A stretch of DNA of 6,935 nucleotides from positions 1 through 6,935 of the forward strand of contig CAMZHP010000177.1 of the NCBI GenBank assembly GCA_947306845.1, given 5' to 3'. Made by a program: the position numbers and the translations under genes. This document shows, piece by piece, positions 1 through 6,627 of the stretch (the stretch's first letter is position 1; each line of letters starts with the position of its first letter). The DNA comes from an uncultured Prevotellaceae bacterium. Lineage in GTDB: Bacteria; Bacteroidota; Bacteroidia; Bacteroidales; Bacteroidaceae. Under the pieces are notes generated by a model. It made no database searches. It saw only the letters and a program-made list of their open reading frames with translations, and was not told the origin of the DNA.

Positions 1-1
1 G

Positions 2-2458
2 GGCGATGTTGAATGTCACGCCTCCGTTGGCACCCCAGTTGCCGTTGATGTTCTCGGGTCTGGTAATACGTCCGCCCGTCGTTTCATTATAGGTCACCAC
101 ATTGCCGATGGAGTTGCGGGTGGTATTGAAACTTCCGTTGGCGCTGAAACTCCAGTGGCGCTGTGCCTTGGGCACATTGAATCCCATGCTGTCGGTCACG
201 AATGTCGGTGTCCGCTGTTTCTGGAAGTTCACACTCAGGTTGGACGAGAAAGATGGTTTGAGTCCTGGGTTACCTATGTTGATGTTCAGGGGGTTGGTAT
301 CGTCATATATTTCAAGCAGTTGGGTGATGGACGGTTGTGATGATGACCCGCGGTAGTTCACCTGAAGGTTGGTCTGCTGGTTGAAGCGGTAACGCAGGTT
401 GAATGTCGGTGACACATTGGTCACGGTCCGCACAGTATCGATGGGAACGCCAAGATACTGCTGAATGAAGTGTGAGCGTTCTGGCTGTGCCGACACACCG
501 ATGTTCATATTGTATTTCTCCCTGACAAAGCGCAGCTGCACATCGGCGTTATGTCCGTGCTCTGTACGCTCGGAATAGCGGCTGAGTTCTGTGGAGAGAT
601 ACGACTCATAGGGGTTGTCGAGGAAGCCGAACAGCCGGGTCCAGTCACGGTATTCCCTGAGCACCTCCTGGAACGCCTCGCTGGTATAGTTGGGGAAGTC
701 GAAGGTGGCGGGATCGTTTTTCTGATGGCTGTAACTGTAGCGGTAGTTCATCTGCAGGAAGATGCCCTCGACCCCCACTCTTCGTCTGTTGCCCCCTCCT
801 CTGTTTCTTGGACCGGCCATAAAAGGCATGCCGAACATATCATTCGTGGCAGTTGTGTCAGGCTTGGCCTTGAAAAGATACAGCGGCTCGGTATAGGTAG
901 CCCCGAGTGAGAAACTGAAATTGTCATTCGAGGAGTTGGTATACCTATTGGTCTGATAGGTGGAGTCGTTGCCCCATCGGTCTTTCGTCTGATAGAGTTT
1001 CACCATGGAGAGATTGGCATTGCGGTTGCTGCCGTCACCATAGTTGATGTTGCTGCTGAGTGCCAGGTTGCGCCCATTACGACCGAAGCGGCGGTAGAGT
1101 TGCAGTTGCGAGCGCAGGCTCTTGTTGCTGCTGTAACTCAACGACTTGTTCTGCCTGCCATTGACGATAAGGTTGAGTGAATCCATGTCAATCATCCCTT
1201 TATTGCTCAATGGGTCTTCGACATAGTCGAAAGGGTTGGAATTGAACGAGGCGGAGGTGGAGAATCCCCTTCCGTCATTAGTAGAGAAGTTGACATCGGG
1301 ACGGAACGACAGGGTTGTGACGGAGTCAATAGTCCACTGCAGGTTCATGTTGGCAGTCCAGCTGTTTGCCCTGGAATAGTTCTGGCTGATGCTGTTGGAA
1401 AATGCGCCGCCACGAGTGTTGACAAAGTTCTCCGACCCCGTGCGGTTCCAGTTATCCGTATTGCTGTGATTCCAAGTGACGCGACCGCTGAGCCTGATGT
1501 CCTTGTTGTTCTCATAGCTGATGTCGAGTGCGCCCGTCTTTGTGTGGCGCTGTCCGTTGTTGTTGCCTCGTCCGCGTCCGCCGCGCCCGGTGAAGTTGCG
1601 GTCGTTGACATTGTTCGCATTTCCCATAAAGGTGTAGCGCATGGCTCCAAAAGGTTTCATGGCCGTCAGTCGGATGCCATAGCGGTGGTCGGTGCCAATG
1701 CCGATATCAGGGTTCATCTGCAGACCGTTTCTGGCGCTCCGCTTCGTGACAAATTCCAGCACGAAGTCATCATTGCCGTCGTCGAGTCCGGTGAGTCTCG
1801 ACAGGTCGCTCTTCTCATCGTAAGCCTTTACCTGGTCGATGACATAAGAAGGCAGGTTTTTCATCACCGCACTGTTGTTGCCGGTCATGAAATCACGGCC
1901 GTCCATCTTAAACCTCTTCACGTTCTTGCCATTGATGGTAACGCCTCCGTTGTCATCGATTTTCGCTCCTGGGAGAGCCTCCACCAAAGCCTCGATGACC
2001 GACCCCTCTGGCACCCGGAAGGCATCGGCGTTGTATACCACCGTATCATCCTTGATGACCATCTTGGGGATATTGGCAACTACCGTGGCGCCATCGAGCA
2101 TGATGGCATCCGATTCCATCTCTATCTCACCCATCGATAGTTCCTGGTCTCTGACTTTCGAAACCCGTCTTGACCACTCCTTGTAGCCCACAAATGAGGC
2201 CTTGAGCAAATAGGTGCCATTCTTGACGGATGAGAAAGTAAAAAAACCATCCTCATCCGTGAGGGCACCTGCCACATAGGTGGTGTCCGTCTTGTTTCTG
2301 GAAACTTTGAGTTGATAAAGCTGCACGGTGGCCTTGTCCAAAGCACCTCCATCTGCTTTGTCGACGATACGTCCTGCTATAGTCTCATTCTGTGCTGCGC
2401 ATGGGAGGATGCCCAACAACAATGTTGCCAAAATGACAACATATCGGTGTATCTCCAT
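2..2458 (-). CDS. TonB-dependent-receptor-like outer membrane beta-barrel protein (3' end beyond window)
   Basis: The frame is open for 819 codons from the ATG at 2458 to the window edge with no stop, so the C-terminal part of the barrel is missing. Residues 1-23 are a signal peptide (hydrophobic VVILATLLLGIL, then PCAAQ). Residues 25-115 form a carboxypeptidase-regulatory-like beta sandwich (AGRIVDKADGGAL, TDEDGFFTFSSVKNGTYLLK). Residues 120-240 are plug-like, with DDTVVYNADAFRVPEG, EALPGAKIDDNGGVTINGK and NLPSYVIDQVKAYDEKSD, typical of the Bacteroidota outer-membrane beta-barrel family (Pfam OMP_b-brl_3 style). From about residue 245 the protein is rich in Asn, Ser, Tyr and Arg with alternating barrel strands, e.g. 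TFNLRYRFNQQTNLQVNYRG. Two Arg/Gly-rich stretches lie near residues 291-305 and 551-562. The family sits in the outer membrane and probably moves or binds a ligand with TonB energy; the substrate cannot be told. No SusD-like partner is visible and no clear TonB box was seen. The fold class is confident, the transport role is inferred. Confidence 0.9.
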   Translation of the reverse strand, partial: MEIHRYVVILATLLLGILPCAAQNETIAGRIVDKADGGALDKATVQLYQLKVSRNKTDTTYVAGALTDEDGFFTFSSVKNGTYLLKASFVGYKEWSRRVSKVRDQELSMGEIEMESDAIMLDGATVVANIPKMVIKDDTVVYNADAFRVPEGSVIEALVEALPGAKIDDNGGVTINGKNVKRFKMDGRDFMTGNNSAVMKNLPSYVIDQVKAYDEKSDLSRLTGLDDGNDDFVLEFVTKRSARNGLQMNPDIGIGTDHRYGIRLTAMKPFGAMRYTFMGNANNVNDRNFTGRGGRGRGNNNGQRHTKTGALDISYENNKDIRLSGRVTWNHSNTDNWNRTGSENFVNTRGGAFSNSISQNYSRANSWTANMNLQWTIDSVTTLSFRPDVNFSTNDGRGFSTSASFNSNPFDYVEDPLSNKGMIDMDSLNLIVNGRQNKSLSYSSNKSLRSQLQLYRRFGRNGRNLALSSNINYGDGSNRNANLSMVKLYQTKDRWGNDSTYQTNRYTNSSNDNFSFSLGATYTEPLYLFKAKPDTTATNDMFGMPFMAGPRNRGGGNRRRVGVEGIFLQMNYRYSYSHQKNDPATFDFPNYTSEAFQEVLREYRDWTRLFGFLDNPYESYLSTELSRYSERTEHGHNADVQLRFVREKYNMNIGVSAQPERSHFIQQYLGVPIDTVRTVTNVSPTFNLRYRFNQQTNLQVNYRGSSSQPSITQLLEIYDDTNPLNINIGNPGLKPSFSSNLSVNFQKQRTPTFVTDSMGFNVPKAQRHWSFSANGSFNTTRNSIGNVVTYNETTGGRITRPENINGNWGANGGVTFNIA

Positions 2459-2512
2459 TTGTTTTAGCTTATATTTACTTTCGTTATATCACTTTGACGC
2501 AGCCAAGACTAA

Positions 2513-2543
2513 AAAGTTTAAACAGACATGGGCTGATTGCAAA
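2513..2543 (-). promoter_or_regulatory. Candidate Bacteroidota promoter for the receptor gene
   Basis: On the minus strand a TTTG (2543-2540) is followed after 19 bases by TAAACTTT (2520-2513). The spacing fits the Bacteroidota -33/-7 pattern exactly, but the -7 box matches only 4 of the 6 fixed positions of TAnnTTTG. It would start transcription about 50 bases before the receptor ATG. The terminator just upstream argues that the receptor gene needs its own promoter in this gap. Confidence 0.35.
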
Positions 2544-2561
2544 GAAATAAAGAGACCTTCC

Positions 2562-2600
2562 AAAAACGGCTACCAAGAACAGATTGCCTTGATAGCCGTT
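2562..2600 (-). terminator. Rho-independent terminator of the secreted-protein operon
   Basis: Read on the minus strand, AACGGCTATCAAG (2600-2588), a 10-base loop and CTTGGTAGCCGTT (2577-2565) form a 13-bp stem with one G-U pair. The stem runs into a T tract (TTTTT at 2566-2562, two of which belong to the stem). It lies 22 bases after the stop codon of the peptidase gene and separates that operon from the receptor gene. Confidence 0.85.
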
Positions 2601-2621
2601 GAAAATGATGACTGTAGCATA

Positions 2622-4880
2622 CTATTTGTCTTGAAGGGCCTCACGCCATGTGCCCTTGACAAAGACGGGCGGCAATGGCAACGACTTTTTGTCTATGCTT
2701 TCGTCTGGCAGGTGACGTCCTCCTTTACTATCCTTTCCCTTGATGTAAGAGAGTCCCTCCATGGCCTTGGCAAATTCGGCGCGTCCCTTGGCATCAAAGG
2801 CGACAAAGGTCTCATAGTCATACTTCCAACTGGGACCCTCGCTCTCCTGCATCACATACTTATAGATGGCCTCGCGGGATGGGGCATTAAAGGGACAGTT
2901 ATTGAATCGCATCATACTGTTTTGGGTGGGCCGATACATGCCAAATTCAAACAATCCTCCTCCCTCATGGGCACCGAGGTTCTCACTGGCATAACGAGAA
3001 TCGGCTGCGAAACGTGCCCACCGAGTCTTAGTTACATCAGAGTGCCAGTCTATATTTGCACCGCGCCCATACGTGGTCCACATTTCATCATAATAATCCC
3101 TCCATTCCTGCGAAAGAGACGAACCGTTTTCCTCCACATATTCGTCATACAGGCGTCCGATACCATGACCGCAACCCTCATGGTTGAGTACAAGATTGAT
3201 ACCTGAGTACATGTGTGCCACATAAGAATGATCTTCAAACATGTATGTGATGCTACGCCCTGCATTGAATGAATTGTAGATGACATTCACGCGCATGGGG
3301 CGGTTGGGAATGAGTGTACTCACCTTCTGGGCATACTCAATAGCATCGGCATTGGTGGAGATGGCGTGTTTGGTTCCCTCAAACAACTCAGCATTGGGGG
3401 AAACCGCCTTCACGGCATACACATTGAAACGGTCACGCAGAGAGGTAAGAGGCTCGAAGGCGAAGAACTGCTCCATGGCATCACGCATCTTCTGCTCATA
3501 TTTGCCACCAGGCTCCATATCTTTATCGACAAAACAATTACCGACAAAGACAATATCAATGCCCTGTCCCTTTGAGGCTTGCTGCAAAGTGAGCACCTCA
3601 CCGTCCCTTGAATAATCGGTAGAAGTATAAGGAGTGAAGTCAACCGAACCAAATTTCTCTTTCAGCACGTCGAACACCTGTTGGTCACGTGTGCTTTCTC
3701 CCCACGTGTTCTCCATCTTTCCATTCTCATCCATGATGCTCGTAAAGACGACATTCCCTTTTTGATCAACGAGATTGATGAAGTTCAGAAAGAGGAAATA
3801 GCGTCCGACTTTATTACTGAATGTCTCAGGATCCAGATTGAGCCATGAGATGTTGTTCGTGTGCAAGTACTCATTGATCTCTTCGGTATCGCCAGTCGCC
3901 ATGCCCAACACCTCAAAACCCTTGTTTTTATAGATCTCATACGCTATTTTAAGTTTGTCGGTAAAGAAATTCCCTGCCGATGAATAATTGAATATCAGCG
4001 TATAGAAATTATTCTTATAGACATCTGTCGTCTCCAGTTGATTACCATTCAAATCTGTCACGGAAAGCTTGTAACCAGGTATGGTGGGGAGGTTCAAATG
4101 ACCACGCTGTGGAAGAATATAGTCCCATCTCAAATGAAAGTCGGGATGATTGACAATCTCCTCTGGCACATCACCGCTGAAGTCGTTGCCTGAAATATCT
4201 AAACTGTTTCTTGTTCCCATCATCCTGGACAAAGATGCGGGTATCTTTCCAGTCATATTATTGTCACTGACGCTTAAATGACGAAAAATGGGCAATTCCG
4301 GAAGTCCCTCTGGCAACTCACCTGTTATCTGATTCCGTTCGAGTTGAAGATATTGGAGACTCACATTATTGACTACCTCTTTGGGGAAAGATCCGGAGAC
4401 TTGGTTGTCAGCAATTCTTATCATTGCCATTGGCCCCATTCCAGTAAAGATACCGCTTGGCAAAGTGCCCTTCAGGTTGTTGCTGGGCATGTATATTGTT
4501 GAGACATAAGGACGGTCACCACTTTCCACACCAAACCATTCGCCGATGGGTTTGTCACTGCACCAATTGGTATTGTTATACCAATGATCACCGTCCATGG
4601 CTTTATAGAATTCAATGAGAGCCTGTCGAGCCATCGCCTCACTCTGCTCTGGAGAGCGCAGATCTATAGACTTCACGTCCTTTACCTCATAGCGATCGAT
4701 ACTCCACACGATTTCACCGTCTTTCACTTTAGGAGCTATTGAATGAATCATCATTTCCATAGATAGGCTGTCGCCTGAGGCAAGTTTGATTGAGGCAACC
4801 TGCCCCCTGTAGTTATTTTGTGCAGAAATGCCCATGACGACTGCTACAATCATCACAAGCAGGATGAATAGTCGTTTCAT
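2622..4880 (-). CDS. Secreted leucine-rich-repeat / thioredoxin-like / M64-type metallopeptidase fusion
   Basis: The protein has 752 residues. Residues 1-21 are a signal peptide (MKRLFILLVMIVAVVMGISAQ). Residues 85-125 are a leucine-rich-repeat N cap (FYKAMDGDHWYNNTNW, EWFGV), followed to about 250 by plant-type repeats (MPSNNLKGTLPSGIF, LERNQITGELPEGLPEL, SGNDFSGDVPEEI). Residues 263-415 resemble an AhpC/TlpA thioredoxin fold (YTLIFNYSSAGNFFTDKL, GFEVLGMATGDTEEINEYL) but lack the CxxC pair. Residues 425-710 resemble peptidase family M64: IDIVFVGNCF, EPLTSLRDRFNVYAVKAVSPN, the zinc-site segment NHEGCGHGIGRLYDEY (H567, E568, H572) and FGMYRPTQNSMMRF, a likely Met-turn. The zinc motif is HExxxH, not HExxH. 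No membrane anchor and no type IX sorting tail is visible at the C terminus (GTWREALQDK). The start codon overlaps the stop of the preceding gene (ATGA), which implies translational coupling. M64 enzymes include IgA-cleaving peptidases, but the substrate here is unknown and activity is inferred. Confidence 0.9.
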   Translation of the reverse strand: MKRLFILLVMIVAVVMGISAQNNYRGQVASIKLASGDSLSMEMMIHSIAPKVKDGEIVWSIDRYEVKDVKSIDLRSPEQSEAMARQALIEFYKAMDGDHWYNNTNWCSDKPIGEWFGVESGDRPYVSTIYMPSNNLKGTLPSGIFTGMGPMAMIRIADNQVSGSFPKEVVNNVSLQYLQLERNQITGELPEGLPELPIFRHLSVSDNNMTGKIPASLSRMMGTRNSLDISGNDFSGDVPEEIVNHPDFHLRWDYILPQRGHLNLPTIPGYKLSVTDLNGNQLETTDVYKNNFYTLIFNYSSAGNFFTDKLKIAYEIYKNKGFEVLGMATGDTEEINEYLHTNNISWLNLDPETFSNKVGRYFLFLNFINLVDQKGNVVFTSIMDENGKMENTWGESTRDQQVFDVLKEKFGSVDFTPYTSTDYSRDGEVLTLQQASKGQGIDIVFVGNCFVDKDMEPGGKYEQKMRDAMEQFFAFEPLTSLRDRFNVYAVKAVSPNAELFEGTKHAISTNADAIEYAQKVSTLIPNRPMRVNVIYNSFNAGRSITYMFEDHSYVAHMYSGINLVLNHEGCGHGIGRLYDEYVEENGSSLSQEWRDYYDEMWTTYGRGANIDWHSDVTKTRWARFAADSRYASENLGAHEGGGLFEFGMYRPTQNSMMRFNNCPFNAPSREAIYKYVMQESEGPSWKYDYETFVAFDAKGRAEFAKAMEGLSYIKGKDSKGGRHLPDESIDKKSLPLPPVFVKGTWREALQDK

Positions 4881-5341
4881 GGTTTAACGTGTTTAGAGGT
4901 TTTCTTTCCTTTCTTCATCAAATAGACACCCTTGGGCATCTTACTGAGCTGTTCTTCATTGCCCATCTTCAGTCCATTGGCAGAATAGACGGACGCAGCC
5001 TCTTCTGTCTTCATCTCCACCCCAGCAATGTCTTCAGTTGTCTCAAATTCCGTATAGAAACGTTTCACTTCAGCACAAGGAATTTCAGTATTATCTAAAT
5101 ACTGATTTTCACCTGTGATGATAAAAAAGAAATTGATGGTTCTTCCTGTGGATTCATCATCTCTACTATTTGTATAAATGATAGGATAGGTTTCACCGAT
5201 AGGCATTTTTACGACACTGCCATCGGTCTTCTCAATGCATAGGACAGGTTTTTTTGTTTTTGCACCGACGGCCATCGGCAACCATACCCATAAAAGGAGT
5301 GGCAGCAGCCATTTCCAAATGACCATTTTAGTTGTTTTCAT
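4877..5341 (-). CDS. Small secreted protein with a type IX sorting-like C-terminal tail
   Basis: The protein has 154 residues. Residues 1-27 are a signal peptide: a Lys-rich start, the hydrophobic run WLLPLLLWVWLP and AVGA before the cut. The start at 5341 is preferred over Met6 because it keeps the positively charged head. The middle (30-105) has no fold I recognise; it holds beta-prone stretches such as INFFFIITGENQYLD and two cysteines (35 and 89). Residues 107-154 (AGVEMKTEEAASVYSANG, then MPKGVYLMKKGKKTSKHVKP) follow the VYsxnGxxv...LpkGvYlvxgkKxxK pattern of Bacteroidota secretion-sorting tails, in a short form. It is the first gene of a two-gene operon and its TGA overlaps the ATG of the metallopeptidase fusion by 4 bases, so the two products are probably made in linked amounts and may work together. 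The gene is real by signal peptide, tail and coupling; its function is unknown. Confidence 0.85.
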   Translation of the reverse strand: MKTTKMVIWKWLLPLLLWVWLPMAVGAKTKKPVLCIEKTDGSVVKMPIGETYPIIYTNSRDDESTGRTINFFFIITGENQYLDNTEIPCAEVKRFYTEFETTEDIAGVEMKTEEAASVYSANGLKMGNEEQLSKMPKGVYLMKKGKKTSKHVKP

Positions 5342-5374
5342 ACAGTATAAATTTCAGTTAAAAATGTTTTTCTT

Positions 5375-5425
5375 AAAAAAATTCCAACCTTACTTCCCTT
5401 CAGCCATGGGAAAGTAAAGTTGGAA
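5375..5425 (-). terminator. Rho-independent terminator after the sugar kinase gene
   Basis: On the minus strand TTCCAACTTTACTTTCCC (5425-5408), a 9-base loop and GGGAAGTAAGGTTGGAA (5398-5382) pair along nearly their whole length, with one bulged base and one G-U pair. The stem is followed by seven Ts (5381-5375). It begins 17 bases after the kinase stop codon. It is the strongest hairpin I see in the window and indicates that kinase transcripts end here, before the next operon. Confidence 0.92.
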
Positions 5426-5441
5426 CGAATTGGGTTAGCAA

Positions 5442-6464
5442 TCAACTATTTATCAGAGTGTCTATCTCCTCATCCGTGGCGAGGTTGAAGTCGCCATTGA
5501 AGGAGTATTTCAGCGTAGAGGCGGCGAGGGAATAGTCGAGGATGCGCTGGTCATCGTCTGGCCATTGGAGCATGGCGTGTATCTGTCCCGCGGCAAAGGC
5601 ATCACCCACACCCATCGGGTCGACCATATCCTGAATGTCGTATATGCGGGTGGAATAGAGATGGTCTTTGGTGCAAAGCAGAGCGGTGAGCAAGTGATGG
5701 CTGGCATTCACCTGGTTGCGCATGCCCATGAGCCATTTCTGGCACCGTGGGAAACGCTTCTTGATGTCAACAAACCACTCGCGGTAGGGCTGCAGGTCCA
5801 TCTCGTAATCTGGCGTGAGTGCCTTGAAGGGTATTTTCGGATGCGAGAAGAGGAACTCAAACTCGATGACGTCGCCGAACATCACGTCGGCATACTCCAA
5901 CATGCGGCTGAGCATCTCGATGGGCTGTGCCCCGGGGTAGCGCCACAGGTTCTTGCGATGGTTGATGTCGAAAGATATGGTCAGTCCCATCTCATCAGCC
6001 ACCTGGAGGGCCTCAAGGGTGGCCTCTGCAGCATCGGGGGTGAGTGCGCCGGCAATGCCTGAGGTATGGAAGACGCTGGCTCCCTCGAAAGCCTTATGCC
6101 AGTCGATCATGCCTGGCTTGAGTTGGGCAAAGGCTGAATTGGCGCGATCGTAGGTGACCGACGAGTTGCGCAAAGCTGCTGCTCCCTCGAAATAATAGGC
6201 ACCCATGCGGTCGCCGTCCATCATCACGTCGCGGGTGTCAAGTCCGTACTCACGGAGCATCATCAGTGCCGCGAGACCTATCTGCCCTCGTGGCAGCCTC
6301 GTCACATACGACACCTCATCGCCCAAAGTGGCAAGCGAGATGCCCACATTGGCCTCGCTGCCGCCAAAATTGCCCAACAGTTCCTCACCCTGTGTGAAAC
6401 GCCTGTTTCCCTTTTTCGAGAAACGCAACAATAGTTCTCCGAAAGTAACAATCCTCTTGCTCAT
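5442..6464 (-). CDS. kdgK: PfkB-family sugar kinase, probable 2-dehydro-3-deoxygluconokinase
   Basis: The protein has 340 residues, the usual size for this family, with no signal peptide, so it is cytoplasmic. The N terminus (RIVTFGELLLRFSKKGN, RRFTQGEELLGNFGGSEANVG at 21-41) carries the first PfkB signature and sugar-binding GG. The C-terminal signature DPMGVGDAFAAG (282-293) supplies the anion hole and the probable catalytic base D288. Features shared with Bacteroidota KDG kinases include YYFEGAAALRNSSVTYDRANSAF (in pieces, 90-112), DWHKAFEGASVFHTSGI and SFDINHRKNLW (163-173). The expected reaction is ATP-dependent phosphorylation of 2-keto-3-deoxygluconate to KDPG, the step before KDPG aldolase in hexuronate and pectin breakdown. 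No aldolase gene is in the window. The signature reads DPMGVGD where DTTGAGD is common, a mild variation. A terminator follows at once and a promoter precedes it, so the gene appears to be transcribed alone. Family is certain; the exact sugar is likely but not proven. Confidence 0.92.
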   Translation of the reverse strand: MSKRIVTFGELLLRFSKKGNRRFTQGEELLGNFGGSEANVGISLATLGDEVSYVTRLPRGQIGLAALMMLREYGLDTRDVMMDGDRMGAYYFEGAAALRNSSVTYDRANSAFAQLKPGMIDWHKAFEGASVFHTSGIAGALTPDAAEATLEALQVADEMGLTISFDINHRKNLWRYPGAQPIEMLSRMLEYADVMFGDVIEFEFLFSHPKIPFKALTPDYEMDLQPYREWFVDIKKRFPRCQKWLMGMRNQVNASHHLLTALLCTKDHLYSTRIYDIQDMVDPMGVGDAFAAGQIHAMLQWPDDDQRILDYSLAASTLKYSFNGDFNLATDEEIDTLINS

Positions 6465-6503
6465 TTTTTCTCTTTTCTTTCTTTTTTCTTCTTTCTTCCT
6501 AAC

Positions 6504-6579
6504 TTTGCAATGGCAAAATTATCAAAAAATTTTCTTCCATCCCCTTAAAACCAAAATAAAGTGCGAATTATTTGCCATT
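6504..6579. promoter_or_regulatory. Candidate shared operator pair in the divergent promoter region
   Basis: TTTGCCATT occurs on the plus strand at 6571-6579, and its inverse AATGGCAAA lies at 6509-6517. The first covers the -33 box of the CoA-transferase promoter; the second overlaps the -7 box and start of the kinase promoter. The kinase-side copy also sits in a small palindrome, TTTGC-AATG-GCAAA (6504-6517). Part of the match (TTTG) comes from the promoter boxes themselves, so the operator role is a guess. Confidence 0.3.
6514..6521 (-). promoter_or_regulatory. Candidate -7 promoter box of the kinase gene
   Basis: On the minus strand TAATTTTG (6521-6514) matches the Bacteroidota -7 consensus TAnnTTTG perfectly. 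It is placed so that transcription would begin near base 6507, giving a leader of about 43 bases. No TTTG was found at the usual 19-21 base distance upstream; the nearest (6555-6552) is 30 bases away. The -33 half is therefore weak and the promoter may need an activator. Confidence 0.5.
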
Positions 6580-6602
6580 TTGCTCGATTTGACCTACCTT
6601 TG
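6571..6602 (+). promoter_or_regulatory. Promoter of the CoA-transferase gene
   Basis: TTTG at 6571-6574, a 20-base spacer and TACCTTTG at 6595-6602 match both halves of the Bacteroidota housekeeping promoter with ideal spacing. Transcription would start near 6609, leaving an A/T-rich leader of about 19 bases (TTTTAAATAAATC and on) before the ATG at 6628. No Shine-Dalgarno sequence is present, as is normal for this phylum. Confidence 0.8.
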
Positions 6603-6627
6603 TGCACATTTTAAATAAATCATACTT

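Noticed and set aside
1466..2140. Open frame on the plus strand (224 codons)
   Set aside because: It is antisense to the receptor's plug and early barrel. The His/Val/Ile-rich composition is what a mirrored coding frame gives, and there is no promoter or recognisable motif.
2384..2458. Lipoprotein signal in the receptor (Cys20)
   Set aside because: The cysteine is preceded by I-L-P, and proline just before it does not fit a lipobox; an ordinary signal peptide ending near AAQ fits better.
2..2458. SusC-type receptor of a polysaccharide utilisation locus
   Set aside because: No SusD-like gene, glycan hydrolase or sensor is visible. The plug and barrel motifs fit the other Bacteroidota barrel family, although the region beyond base 1 is not seen.
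2328..3206. Long open frame on the plus strand (292 codons)
   Set aside because: It runs antisense through the start of the receptor gene, the terminator and the end of the peptidase gene. It shows no domain pattern, and both minus-strand genes are well supported.
5565..6062. Open frame on the plus strand (165 codons)
   Set aside because: It lies wholly inside the sugar kinase gene on the opposite strand and has no family resemblance.
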